A program made the translations under genes and the position numbers. From the NCBI GenBank assembly GCA_024638465.1, contig JAHEKF010000003.1:1-64000 (forward strand): 64,000 nt of DNA, given 5' to 3'. The notes beneath the pieces are model-generated. The model was not told where the DNA came from. It worked only from the letters and a program-made list of their open reading frames with translations, and made no database searches. Shown piece after piece: positions 28,664-37,733 of this stretch; the first letter of the stretch is position 1; each line of letters opens with the position of its first letter. This DNA is from Rhodospirillaceae bacterium (GTDB lineage: Bacteria; Pseudomonadota; Gammaproteobacteria; Steroidobacterales; Rariloculaceae).

Positions 28664-30061
28664 CTAGCTGAAGACGCCTTCGCCGTAAGCTTCGGCAACG
28701 AGATTTTCGAATTTCGTGAATTCGCCCATGAATGTCAGGCGAAACTCGCCCACAGGACCGTTGCGTTGCTTTCCGATGATGATATCGGCAATGCCCTTTC
28801 GCGGCGTTTCCTTGTCGTAAACCTCTTCTCTGAAGATGAACACGATCACGTCGGCGTCCTGCTCGATCGCGCCCGACTCACGCAGGTCCGACATGACCGG
28901 CCGCTTGTCCTGACGTTGCTCCACGCTGCGATTCAACTGCGAAAGCGCGATAACGGGGACATCGATCTCCTTAGCGAGCGCCTTCAGTGCTCGCGAAATT
29001 TCCGATATCTCCGTAGCTCGATTCTCGCTCGTTCCCGCCACCTGCATGAGCTGTAGATAGTCGACCACGACCAGGCCCAGATTGTGGCGTCGCTTTAGCC
29101 TGCGGGCCCGCGCGCGAATTTCAGTCGGTGACAAAGCCGGCGTATCGTCTATAAAGATCGGCGCGTTGGACATCATTGACACGGCAGAATTGATACGCGG
29201 CCAGTCGTCCTCCGACAGACTTCCGGTACGAAGTCGCGATTGATTGACGCGACCGATAGAGCTGATCATGCGGAAGCTGAGCTGCTCCGCCGACATTTCC
29301 ATACTGAAGATCGCGGTCGGAATCTCGTGCCCGATCGACGCGTTCTCCGCAATATTGATCGCCAGTGACGTTTTCCCCATGGACGGTCGGCCCGCGACGA
29401 CGATGAGGTCGCCGCGCTGGAGTCCGGCCGTCATTTCATCCATCTCGGTGTAACCCGTGGGGATGCCAGTAATGTCGCCATCGGTACGGCTGAGTTTGTC
29501 GAGCCGGTCAATCGACTCGGAGACGACGTCTTTGAGCGGTCGAAAACCCTGCCCGCGACGCTGCCCGCGGTCCGCGATATCAAATACTTTCTGCTCGGCG
29601 AGATCGACCAGTTCGTCGACGGAACGACCCTCGCTTTCGTGAGCGCTGGCTGCGATATCTCCACCGATCCGGATCAGGTCACGCAGCATCGCATGCTGCC
29701 TGATAATTTGGCCGTACGCGCGTATGTTGGCGGCGCTCGCAGTGTTGTGTACCAGCTGAGCGAGATAGTCGATGCCACCGGCGGCCGCCAGCTCACCTTC
29801 GCGCTCGAGCTGTTCGCCGACGGTGACCGCATCCGGCGGCCTATCGAGTTCCGCCAGCTTCGCAATCGTGGCGAAGATCAGTTGATGATCGTGTCGATAG
29901 AAGTCGTCTCCGGATACGACGTCAGCGACCTGATCCCATGCTCGCTGATCCAGCATGAGCCCGCCAAGCAGGGACTGTTCCGCTTCCGTATGGTGAGGTG
30001 GCACTCGCAATTTACCCGCGGCTGCGGATGAGAGATTATTCGTTGCGAGGGCTTCGACCAT
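28664..30061 (-). CDS. dnaB: Replicative DNA helicase DnaB
   Basis: A 465-residue hexameric helicase. The N-terminal domain begins HHTEAEQSLLGGLMLD; the RecA-like C-terminal domain has Walker A GRPSMGKTSLA, Walker B LVVVDYLQLM, and the SQLNRSVEQR and GAIEQDADVIVFIFREE motifs. No intein is present. It lies 51 nt after rplI in the common rpsF-rpsR-rplI-dnaB order. Confidence 0.98.
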   Translation of the reverse strand: MVEALATNNLSSAAAGKLRVPPHHTEAEQSLLGGLMLDQRAWDQVADVVSGDDFYRHDHQLIFATIAKLAELDRPPDAVTVGEQLEREGELAAAGGIDYLAQLVHNTASAANIRAYGQIIRQHAMLRDLIRIGGDIAASAHESEGRSVDELVDLAEQKVFDIADRGQRRGQGFRPLKDVVSESIDRLDKLSRTDGDITGIPTGYTEMDEMTAGLQRGDLIVVAGRPSMGKTSLAINIAENASIGHEIPTAIFSMEMSAEQLSFRMISSIGRVNQSRLRTGSLSEDDWPRINSAVSMMSNAPIFIDDTPALSPTEIRARARRLKRRHNLGLVVVDYLQLMQVAGTSENRATEISEISRALKALAKEIDVPVIALSQLNRSVEQRQDKRPVMSDLRESGAIEQDADVIVFIFREEVYDKETPRKGIADIIIGKQRNGPVGEFRLTFMGEFTKFENLVAEAYGEGVFS

Positions 30062-30112
30062 TGATACCTGCTTGGTTTTCTACGAGCTTAGCACACCGCG
30101 CGAAACGTTCGC

Positions 30113-30664
30113 CTAGCCGTTTTCCTTGCCCGCGGAACTGTCATCAGCGTTATCGACCGCTTCCTCAGAAGCCTCGTCGACGAGATCTTCCGCTTCAGGA
30201 TCGACCCACACAGCGCCTTCCTGGCCTTCCACTACAACTGTCAGTGAAACGTTGACGTCCGCGTGCAGATGGAGCTCTATTTGATGCTCGCCGACGACGC
30301 GCAGCGGCCCCTCCGGCAGACGGACCTCGCTTCTTTCCACTTCAATTCCAAGTGCTTCGCATGCTTCAGCGACATCGGCCGTTCCGACGGAGCCGAAAAG
30401 TTTGCCTTCAGGACCGGCGTTCGCAGTTACCTTGACGATCTGACCTTCCAGTCTCTTGGCGCGCGCCTGTGCGGCTTCGAGTTCCGTATGCGCCTTGGCC
30501 TCGATCTCCGCACGTCGCGCTTCGAACCTGGCGATGTTCTCCGCTGTAGCGAGCGTCGCTTTCCCTTGAGGGATCAGAAAGTTTCGCGCGTAACCAGGTT
30601 TAACGCTGACCTTGTCGCCGATGCCACCGACGTTATCAATTTTCTCTAGCAGTATGATTTCCAT
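30113..30664 (-). CDS. rplI: 50S ribosomal protein L9 with acidic tail
   Basis: A 183-residue L9. The N-terminal domain MEIILLEKIDNVGGIGDKVSVKPGYARNFLIP, long connecting helix and C-terminal domain (GKLFGSVGTADVAEA, IELHLHADV) are normal. After about residue 150 comes an extra ~33-residue tail very rich in Asp and Glu (DPEAEDLVDEASEEAVDNAD). Most L9 proteins end near 150 residues. It lies between the DUF2232 and dnaB genes. Confidence 0.97.
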   Translation of the reverse strand: MEIILLEKIDNVGGIGDKVSVKPGYARNFLIPQGKATLATAENIARFEARRAEIEAKAHTELEAAQARAKRLEGQIVKVTANAGPEGKLFGSVGTADVAEACEALGIEVERSEVRLPEGPLRVVGEHQIELHLHADVNVSLTVVVEGQEGAVWVDPEAEDLVDEASEEAVDNADDSSAGKENG

Positions 30665-30679
30665 GCCTCATCACTCCTG

Positions 30680-31555
30680 TCACGCGACCGCGCGAAGCGG
30701 CGCCCGCAGATCGAACCAATTATCCACCAACCCGATAGAACCCATCGCCAGTATGACGAGCCCCGTGAGTGGCGTTACCAATAAAACGTACGCGACGCCG
30801 AGGATCGCCGGATGCCAGCGCCGCGCTTTCGCCCATGCGTGGGTTACGGCCAATCCCTGAAACCAAAACCCGAGCAGCACCAACAGAAACAGATTCTGAA
30901 CCACTGCCATATCCAAGACCAGATAACTGGCCATCAGTAACGTTGCCGGTATTCCAAGCACCTTCCCTAGTTTCAATGCACGAAATTCCCGTCCGAAACT
31001 ACCTTCCGCCCCATCGAGCGAATTTAACCAGTACCCCAACAATAGCGCCGTAGCCAGTTGCGCGAACGCAAACGCTCCCAGCAATCCGAACAGCAGGCTG
31101 CTCCAGCCGCGGATTACCGCGATCTGTTCCTCCGTTGCGTTGTTCTCTCGAAGTACACCGACAAATTCATCGATCGTAGCGCCTATCAGCGAACCCGGAT
31201 CGGGCCAGATCACCATCGCACCGATAACGGCGACGACGCAAAGCAGTAAACTGCCCTGAAACGCCAGTGCCAGCGAATTGGCCCAACGGACTATCACCCC
31301 AAGCGCAACCCCGGCGCTGAAAGTGATACCCGCGAGCACGGCCATCGAATTGAGGTCGGTGTTCGCTGTGATCGCGAGCAGCAGAACACCACCAATTCCG
31401 GCGGCCGCGCTGTAAGCGCCTTGCATCCCGCCGCGGCGGATCGTCTCCAGTGTCATCAATGCCATCGTAACGACTGGAAGAATCGGCGCCGCAGCGATTG
31501 CGACGAGAATCAGTCGATAGCGTCGCTGCAACACCCACTGTGCGAACACCTTCAT
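30680..31555 (-). CDS. DUF2232-like integral membrane protein
   Basis: A 291-residue membrane protein with about eight hydrophobic segments. It sits between rpsR and rplI, where DUF2232/YybS-type membrane proteins are often found, and the size and topology agree. No catalytic motif is visible and the family's function is not known. It starts 32 nt after rpsR and ends 15 nt before rplI. A small hydrophilic loop (residues 145-160, GVLRENNATEEQ) is the most polar part. Confidence 0.75.
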   Translation of the reverse strand: MKVFAQWVLQRRYRLILVAIAAAPILPVVTMALMTLETIRRGGMQGAYSAAAGIGGVLLLAITANTDLNSMAVLAGITFSAGVALGVIVRWANSLALAFQGSLLLCVVAVIGAMVIWPDPGSLIGATIDEFVGVLRENNATEEQIAVIRGWSSLLFGLLGAFAFAQLATALLLGYWLNSLDGAEGSFGREFRALKLGKVLGIPATLLMASYLVLDMAVVQNLFLLVLLGFWFQGLAVTHAWAKARRWHPAILGVAYVLLVTPLTGLVILAMGSIGLVDNWFDLRAPLRAVA

Positions 31556-31587
31556 CAGGCGCGATCCGCTGTTACGGAACGCCTCGC

Positions 31588-31812
31588 CTAGTGTTGATCC
31601 GTATACGGCAGCAGCGCGAGAAATCTTGCCCGCTTGATGGCTGTCGCCAGCTGGCGCTGATAGTTCGCGCGCGTTCCCGTAATTCGGCTGGGGACGATCT
31701 TGCCTGTCTCGGTGACGTAAGCTTTGAGCGTCGCCAGATCCTTGTAGTCGATTTCCTCGACACCTTCTGCCGTGAAGCGGCAGAACTTCTTGCGTCTGAA
31801 GTATCTAGCCAT
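31588..31812 (-). CDS. rpsR: 30S ribosomal protein S18
   Basis: A 74-residue S18 ([39 protein letters not shown], ending in ALLPYTDQH). The family length is 74-76. It starts 2 nt after the rpsF stop and cooperates with S6 in 30S platform assembly. Confidence 0.98.
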   Translation of the reverse strand: MARYFRRKKFCRFTAEGVEEIDYKDLATLKAYVTETGKIVPSRITGTRANYQRQLATAIKRARFLALLPYTDQH

Positions 31813-31814
31813 CT

Positions 31815-32480
31815 CTAACTCTCCTCTTTATTCGCGTCGGATCCAGCCTCAGCGTCAGGACCGGATTCATCGCCTTCCGCGCTGGCCGGCGCTTCTTTCC
31901 CTGTGTCAGCAGCGGATTCTGTCGCCGCTTCGGCATCGCTACCCGGCGCATCGCCGGATTCCGCAGCCGATGCATCCGCTTCGGATGTCTCTTCGCCGTC
32001 ACTGCCCTCTGCCTCTGCCTCTGCCTCCGCTTCGGCAGCAGCCGCTTCCTCAGCGGCCTTGACACGAGCCTCTTCGGCCGCCTTGGCGCGAGCCTCCTCT
32101 GCCGCTTTTGCACGGGCTTCTTCGGCAGCCGCTGCCTGCGCCTCCTTGGCTTTCTCCTCCTCCCTGGCTTTGGCCATGAAAGACGGGTCGGTAATCGCTT
32201 TGTCGCGCTTGATGACAAGGTAGCGCAGCACCGCATCATTGAAACGAAATGCGCCTACAAGTTCGTCGAGTGCTGGTTGGCTGCATTCGAGATTGAACAG
32301 CAGATAGTGCGCCTTGTGGACCTTGTTGATGGCATGCGCGAGCTGCCGGCGGCCCCAGTCCTCTTCACGATGGATCTGCCCTTCGGCGCCTTCGATCATG
32401 CGCCGGTAGCGCTCGAGCATCGCGGGGACTTGTTCGCTCTGGTCAGGATGGACCAGAAACACGACTTCGTAGTGTCTCAC
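31815..32480 (-). CDS. rpsF: 30S ribosomal protein S6 with long Ala/Glu-rich C-terminal extension
   Basis: A 221-residue S6, about 90-120 residues longer than usual. Residues 1-95 are a standard S6 fold ([51 protein letters not shown]). Residues 105-160 are a charged helix with tandem octads of the form EEARAKAA at 120-143; residues 160-221 are acidic and Ser/Gly/Ala-rich, likely disordered. The start is the GTG at 32480 with AAGGGAG 6 nt upstream; in-frame upstream sequence is not S6-like. First gene of the rpsF-rpsR-DUF2232-rplI-dnaB cluster. Confidence 0.95.
   Translation of the reverse strand: MRHYEVVFLVHPDQSEQVPAMLERYRRMIEGAEGQIHREEDWGRRQLAHAINKVHKAHYLLFNLECSQPALDELVGAFRFNDAVLRYLVIKRDKAITDPSFMAKAREEEKAKEAQAAAAEEARAKAAEEARAKAAEEARVKAAEEAAAAEAEAEAEAEGSDGEETSEADASAAESGDAPGSDAEAATESAADTGKEAPASAEGDESGPDAEAGSDANKEES
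32052..32123 (-). repeat. rpsF: Three tandem 24-bp coding repeats in rpsF
   Basis: Three adjacent 24-bp units encode [16 protein letters not shown] and EEARVKAA (S6 residues 120-143). The units differ mainly at synonymous positions, so the repeat is kept at protein level. A degenerate fourth unit (EEAAAAEA) follows. A repeated i/i+4 Glu-Arg/Lys pattern favours a stable single helix. Confidence 0.85.
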
Positions 32481-32586
32481 TATTGGCTCCCTTCGGATAA
32501 AAGCCTCCCGGTATCTCCGGTGAGGCAAGGAGTAACTCGTTGTTCGAGCGCGCAATCCTACGCGACGGGCCGCATGGGCTCAAGCG

Positions 32587-33363
32587 CTATCGCCGGGGTC
32601 GTCGAACCGCGATCTGGCGATTGAGCTCGAACAGCAGCACGCCAACCGCGACAGAGACATTCAGGCTGGCGACCGCGCCATGCATCGGGATCGCGACGAG
32701 TTCGTCGCAGGATTCCCGCGTCAGCCGCCTGAGTCCGCGACCTTCGCCACCAACCGCGACGATGATTGGCGCTTCCAGTCGCGAGTCATAGACCGATCGC
32801 TGCGCATCTTCCGCCGCGCCAACGATCCACACGCCGGCTTGCTTGAGCCAGTGCAACGCGGCCGCGATATTCGGCACCCGTGCCAGGCGGACGGTCTCTG
32901 CAGCACCCGTCGCCGCTTTCAGCGCGACAGGCGTCAATTTGGCGGCTCTGTTCCGCGGGACGATGACCGCATCCATACCGGCGGCATCTGCCGTTCGCAG
33001 GCAGGCGCCCAGGTTTCGCGGATCCTGTACGCCGTCGAGCAACAGTCCGCGGAAAGACTTGCCGCGATCGACAACGAGCTCCTCGAGTTCGCGGATACCG
33101 ATCTCCTCGAGTCCTCTCGTTTGGACAACGATCCCCTGATGTGTGCCGCCATCGGCAAGCCGGTCCAGATCCGATCGTGAAATGTGCTCGATCGGAACGC
33201 CCAGATTCTCGAGCACTCTGGCGAGCTGCGGCAGATTGCCCGCGGAAGATCCGCGCAGCAGTTTTGCACTCAGGATCGCAGACGGCCTTTTGTCCAGGAG
33301 CGCTCTTACGGCGTGCAGACCGTAGACGGAGTGAGATTTCTTACGATTTGACGGTCCGGCCAC
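32587..33363 (-). CDS. rlmB: 23S rRNA (guanosine2251-2'-O)-methyltransferase RlmB
   Basis: A 258-residue SpoU-type methyltransferase that modifies Gm2251 in the peptidyl-transferase centre. N-terminal substrate-binding domain KSHSVYGLHAVRALLDKRP; knot motifs GVQDPRNLGACLRTADAAG, VGGEGRGLRRLTRE and SLNVSVAVGVLLFEL. The GTG at 33363 is the best start and lies inside the 3' end of rnr (23-nt overlap), the usual rnr-rlmB coupling. No strong ribosome-binding site is visible. Confidence 0.93.
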   Translation of the reverse strand: MAGPSNRKKSHSVYGLHAVRALLDKRPSAILSAKLLRGSSAGNLPQLARVLENLGVPIEHISRSDLDRLADGGTHQGIVVQTRGLEEIGIRELEELVVDRGKSFRGLLLDGVQDPRNLGACLRTADAAGMDAVIVPRNRAAKLTPVALKAATGAAETVRLARVPNIAAALHWLKQAGVWIVGAAEDAQRSVYDSRLEAPIIVAVGGEGRGLRRLTRESCDELVAIPMHGAVASLNVSVAVGVLLFELNRQIAVRRPRR

Positions 33364-35548
33364 GGCGCCCGCTTCGCTTTCTCGGTGACGAGTTCTGTTC
33401 GGCTCCAACCGGAACGAAATCGAGCTTACGCTCCTCGGGATCGACCTTGACGAGCGTAACACGCAACTCATCCAATAGCCGGAACGTCGCGCCGGTTTGC
33501 TCGCCTTTCAGCTCCGTTCCACCCGCTGAGGGATGGTAATAATCGCCGGGAAGTGCGGTTACGTGGACGAGTCCGTCGATCTGGAGCTTGGGCAAGCGAA
33601 CGAACAGACCGAACGGCGCCACACTCGTAACGAAGACATCGAACTCGTCACCGACATGGTCCTCCAGATACTGGCACTTTAGTCTTTCCTCGACCTGCCA
33701 GACGGCTTCGTCGGCACGACGCTCCGTCCTCGAGCAATGCTGGCCGAGTTGCTCCATCTCCGGCAGCGCGTAACGAAACCCCTTGCTGCGACCGTGGCGC
33801 AAAAGGTGTTTGATTGCTCTGTGTACCAGCAGGTCGGGATAGCGCCGGATCGGCGATGTGAAATGCGCGTAACTCGGCAGAGCCAGGCCGAAATGACCGA
33901 CGTTGCGTGGCTGGTAGTGCGCCCGACTCATGCAACGGAGAATTACGGCTTCTATGAGTTCTGCTTCCGGACGCCCCGCAGCTTTCTCGATGATTTTGCT
34001 GAGATCGCGGGGCCGGACGTCTTTGGGCGAGGACAACTTGATGCCGAGGCTCTGCAAAAACAGGACGAGTTCGTCGATCTTGTCCGGATCCGGGCCGTCG
34101 TGTACCCGGTAGAGGCCTGGAATTCGGGCCTTTCTGATTCGTTTTGCCGCCTCGACATTCGCGGCGATCATGCACTCTTCGATAATTCGATGCGTCACCA
34201 GGCGCTCGGCAACGAGAACATCGTTTACCCGCCCCCGGTCATCGAGCTTGATCTTCGTCTGCGGCAGATCGAATTCGAGCGCGCCGCGGCGACGGCGTCG
34301 CTTTGCGAATGCGCGATGCACGTCCCCCAGCGCTCCGAGCCGGTCCCGCAGAAACGCCTGCGTTCGTCTCGATTTGCCCTCGAGTATGTCAGCCGCCTGC
34401 ACATAGGTTAACCGGGCCGCCGAACGCATGACGCCGTCATAGAAGCGCGACCGCGTGACTTCGCCCGTGCGGGCCACCTCCATCTCGCAACAGAGGCATA
34501 ACCGGTCGACTTTAGGTCGTAATGAACAAAGCCCGTTCGACAGCGCTTCCGGCAACATCGGCAGAACGCGATCCGGGAAATAGACTGAGGTCCCGCGAGC
34601 GAGCGCGGCCTGATCGAGCGGTGAATCCACCTCGACGTAGTGACTGACATCCGCGATCGCTACGATCAGTCGCCAGCCATCACCGCGCTTCTCGCAATAG
34701 ACGGCATCATCGAAGTCCTTTGCGTCTGCGCCATCGATGGTCACGAGCGCAAGGTCTCGGAGATCGACTCGATCTCGCTTGGCTTTTGCCGGCACGTGCT
34801 CCGGCAGCGCGTCCGCGTACTGCTGCACCGACTCCGGCCATTGATCCGGTAATCCATGCGACAGGATTGCCATAACGGATTCGATTCCAGGATCGTCGCC
34901 GCGTCCGAGAACACGGGTCACTTCACCGATGGCGTCGGCCCTTAGCGTGGGATGTTTTACGATGGAGGCTCGCACGACATCCCCGGCACGCGCACCCCCG
35001 GCCTTTCCGCGCGGAATCAGAACTCGGGCGTTCGAATCCTTATCCGGAATAACGAGATCTATGCCCCGTTCCCGGATGAAGCTACCTGCGACCTCTTTGG
35101 TTGCGCGTTCGAGTACCTCGACGAGCGTTCCCTGACGACCGCCTCGCGCTCCCGGCCGAACGCGAACGGCGATTCGATCCCGATCCCAGAGCGTCCGCAT
35201 CTCCCGCGCGGCCAGATAAACGTCTTCGGAGCCATCATCGGGAAGCAGAAAGCCGAACCCGTCGCGGTGCGCAGTCACAACGCCGGTTACGAGGTCCAGA
35301 TGCCGCGTCAGGCAATACTCGTTCTTACGATTGCGGAGGATCTGCCCGTCCCTCGTCATCGCACGCATTCGATTTTCCAGCGCTTTTCGGTGTTCCCTCG
35401 TTTCGATACCCACGGACGATGCGAGCGCAACCAGCGTCAGCGGCCGTCCGGACTTCTCCATCGCCGCCAGGATCTCCTCGCGAGATGGAATCGGATGCTC
35501 GTACTGACGTTCCGGTTTACGGCTCGTCCGTTTCTTTTTTCGAGCCAT
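33341..35548 (-). CDS. rnr: Ribonuclease R
   Basis: A 735-residue 3'-5' exoribonuclease that degrades structured RNA. Order: N-terminal helix-turn-helix (SREEILAAMEKSGRPLTLVALASSVG), two cold-shock domains, the RNB domain with catalytic acids in TIDGADAKDFDDAVY, an S1 domain near residue 640 (GDEFDVFVTSVAPFGLFVRL), and a basic Arg/Lys tail. ATG 35548 gives a basic MARKKKRTSRKPE start; the frame stays open upstream without family similarity. It lies divergent from the tRNA-Leu gene. Confidence 0.96.
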   Translation of the reverse strand: MARKKKRTSRKPERQYEHPIPSREEILAAMEKSGRPLTLVALASSVGIETREHRKALENRMRAMTRDGQILRNRKNEYCLTRHLDLVTGVVTAHRDGFGFLLPDDGSEDVYLAAREMRTLWDRDRIAVRVRPGARGGRQGTLVEVLERATKEVAGSFIRERGIDLVIPDKDSNARVLIPRGKAGGARAGDVVRASIVKHPTLRADAIGEVTRVLGRGDDPGIESVMAILSHGLPDQWPESVQQYADALPEHVPAKAKRDRVDLRDLALVTIDGADAKDFDDAVYCEKRGDGWRLIVAIADVSHYVEVDSPLDQAALARGTSVYFPDRVLPMLPEALSNGLCSLRPKVDRLCLCCEMEVARTGEVTRSRFYDGVMRSAARLTYVQAADILEGKSRRTQAFLRDRLGALGDVHRAFAKRRRRRGALEFDLPQTKIKLDDRGRVNDVLVAERLVTHRIIEECMIAANVEAAKRIRKARIPGLYRVHDGPDPDKIDELVLFLQSLGIKLSSPKDVRPRDLSKIIEKAAGRPEAELIEAVILRCMSRAHYQPRNVGHFGLALPSYAHFTSPIRRYPDLLVHRAIKHLLRHGRSKGFRYALPEMEQLGQHCSRTERRADEAVWQVEERLKCQYLEDHVGDEFDVFVTSVAPFGLFVRLPKLQIDGLVHVTALPGDYYHPSAGGTELKGEQTGATFRLLDELRVTLVKVDPEERKLDFVPVGAEQNSSPRKRSGRRGRTVKS

Positions 35549-35705
35549 TAGACAGGCATCCCGGAGATCCCGGGGGTGAACTGATAAGACATGGCGGCAC
35601 GAGTTTACACCTGATCGGAGTCGCAAGCCTTCGTAATCTCGACCGCCAGGCTTCGGTTTGACAGCCCCCGGGGCAGTCAGTACATTCGAGCGCCTTCCTC
35701 ACCAT

Positions 35706-35792
<87 letters not shown>

Positions 35793-35882
35793 AACGGCGC
35801 AGTATCCCGTTCCTTGTCAGCACACGATTCGCGCTGCTATCGCCGGCAAGCTCGGAGCAACCGAATAGCGTACGATACGGCT

Positions 35883-36743
35883 ATGTCAGCCGATGCTCAG
35901 GGGGCCACCGCTGCATTCGTCGCGCAATTGGCTCAAGATCTCAACGATAAGCGACTGGAGCTGCCTGCCTTCCCGGATTCTGTCATTCGCATTCGGCAGG
36001 CTGTTCAGGACGAGAACAAGGATATCGATGATATCGTCGATATCCTGAGCTCTGATCCCGCGCTTGCTGCGCGACTGCTGCAGATCGCGAACTCGGCAGC
36101 GATGCGCACCGGAGGCGGCGAAATCTCCGACGTCCGCTCGGCGATTCTACGGCTCGGATTGAATCTGGTTAGCAGCGTCGCCGCGTCGTTCGCAATGCGG
36201 CAACTGCAGCGCAACGAGAACTATTCCGCGGATGCTCGCCAACGACTGGAGAAGATCTGGCACCGCAGCCTGAATGTCGCCGCTAATTGTCGGGTTATCG
36301 CCAATAACTTCACGAAAATTAACGCTGACGAAGCACTTCTCACCGGCCTGCTGCACGTGCTCGGGCGCCTGTATGTCTTTATGCGCGCTCAAGACGCGGA
36401 AGGGCTGGGCGCAGAAGAACTGGATAGCATTTCCAATGACTGGCATACGGCGATCGCCAAGGCGATCACGGAAACATGGGGGCTGTCGGAACAGCTGGCA
36501 ACCGCGATGGAGCAACAAGAAGACTACGACGTGAAATTCAGAGGTCCCGTTACGCTGTCGGAAATTCTGATCTGCGCGAAAGTGCTCAACCAGACGCAGG
36601 GACAGGCGCAACAGACGCCGCTTACGGCGGCGCAGTGCCCTTCCTTCGAAAGACTCGGAATCGTCTCTGGTCCCGAGGAACCGGTCGTCTTCGACCAATA
36701 CGAGGACGAAGTCAGCCAGATCAGAAACGCACTCGCAGGTTGA
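35883..36743 (+). CDS. HDOD-domain signalling protein
   Basis: A 286-residue soluble protein with an HDOD domain (about residues 20-215): LELPAFPDSVIRIRQAV, LSSDPALAARLLQIANSA, ILRLGLNLVSSVAASFAM, LLTGLLHVLGRLYV. HDOD proteins are HD-like folds that usually lack catalytic metal ligands and act as protein-binding modules in signalling. No other output domain is present. ATG 35883 begins the family-like sequence; the frame is open back through the tRNA gene, so earlier starts are rejected. Its partner is unknown. Confidence 0.9.
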   Translation: MSADAQGATAAFVAQLAQDLNDKRLELPAFPDSVIRIRQAVQDENKDIDDIVDILSSDPALAARLLQIANSAAMRTGGGEISDVRSAILRLGLNLVSSVAASFAMRQLQRNENYSADARQRLEKIWHRSLNVAANCRVIANNFTKINADEALLTGLLHVLGRLYVFMRAQDAEGLGAEELDSISNDWHTAIAKAITETWGLSEQLATAMEQQEDYDVKFRGPVTLSEILICAKVLNQTQGQAQQTPLTAAQCPSFERLGIVSGPEEPVVFDQYEDEVSQIRNALAG

Positions 36744-37062
36744 GGGCGCGTTGTCCCTGTTGAGAAAGTCGCGGCGGCGGCAAGTCAGTGTTCATTAGCG
36801 GAGGTTAGTAGACGCCCCTGCCCTTATACAGCGGAATATCCTGTTCCCGACCAAAGCTACACGATTCCGAGAATAGCTCTACTTTTGTTAGCCTCCGCAA
36901 TAGCACCCTCCTATTTTTCATAGTATGACGTCGGTTGTGCCGGCGACGAAGAAGAACTTAAAGATCGTATCCGAATATTTCGGGAACACGCGTGATTCTG
37001 CTAGTTGCGTCAGAACCTGGTAGATGATACATCCACCACGCTCGAGCCGACGATTTCGAGAA
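36744..37062. other. Intergenic region after HDOD gene
   Basis: 319 bp between two converging genes. I see no convincing ORF, RNA gene or terminator with a U-tract. It is more A/T-rich than its flanks around 36880-36980. Nothing further can be supported. Confidence 0.5.
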
Positions 37063-37695
37063 CTAGCGAATGGTCATGTAGCGCTCGAGTCGAGCCACCT
37101 CGTCTGCGTCGACGTATTTCCCAATCTCCCGGCGAAACTGCTCCATGTCGCTGTAGGGGCGATATTCGAGGAACTCGTGCACCATCCGGCTGCCGACACC
37201 TGGGATACTCGCGAAATCTTCTTCCGTCGCCGAGTTCAGATCCAGAGGGACGAACACATACTGCTCGAGCCGCGCAACTTCGGCGTCATCGACATATTTT
37301 CCGATTTCTCGCCTGAACTGCTCGAGTGAAGTGTACGGCCGGTATTCATCGAACTCGTGTGCCATGCGATCGTTCATTCCCGGGATCAACAGCATCTCTT
37401 CTTCGCTGGCCGTGTTGAGGTTAATCGGTGCGAAGAGCTGCGAATAAACCTCCTGCCGTTCGCTGTCACTCAGCGAGGAACTCAAGAGCGCATCGAGCTC
37501 TACCATGTCGGCGAAGGGTCGCGCATCCAGAATCGCAGCCGCGATCCCATCATCGACATTACTGACTTCCGATAGCTCGTCAGCATCAATGACATTCGGA
37601 TTAAGAATGCGATCATTGTTGCCGACCTGAGCCTGAGCCCATGTGCAATACAGAAATACAGCCACTATGATTGCCAGCGTTTTTGAAAAAGTCAT
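37063..37695 (-). CDS. Exported helix-hairpin-helix (ComEA-like) repeat protein
   Basis: A 210-residue protein with a signal peptide (residues 1-22, ending AQAQ) and three HhH-like units. The last two (about 95-153 and 154-210) are near duplicates: each contains LN.A.EE, IPG...RM.HEF.EYRPY and EQFRREIGKYVD..EVARLE. The first unit (30-90) is diverged. HhH motifs bind DNA or act as compact protein modules; ComEA uses them for DNA uptake, but no competence genes are nearby. ATG 37695 has AGGAG 6 nt upstream. It is divergent from the YedZ-like gene (38-bp gap). Role unknown. Confidence 0.85.
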   Translation of the reverse strand: MTFSKTLAIIVAVFLYCTWAQAQVGNNDRILNPNVIDADELSEVSNVDDGIAAAILDARPFADMVELDALLSSSLSDSERQEVYSQLFAPINLNTASEEEMLLIPGMNDRMAHEFDEYRPYTSLEQFRREIGKYVDDAEVARLEQYVFVPLDLNSATEEDFASIPGVGSRMVHEFLEYRPYSDMEQFRREIGKYVDADEVARLERYMTIR

Positions 37696-37733
37696 GATCA
37701 GCTCCTGGTTTTCTATCTTTCGTTTGAGGTTGC

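Noticed and set aside
31805..32239. A 144-codon very Arg/Lys/Pro-rich minus-strand frame
   Set aside because: It overlaps the repeat-rich tail of rpsF in another frame; its composition comes from that repeat.
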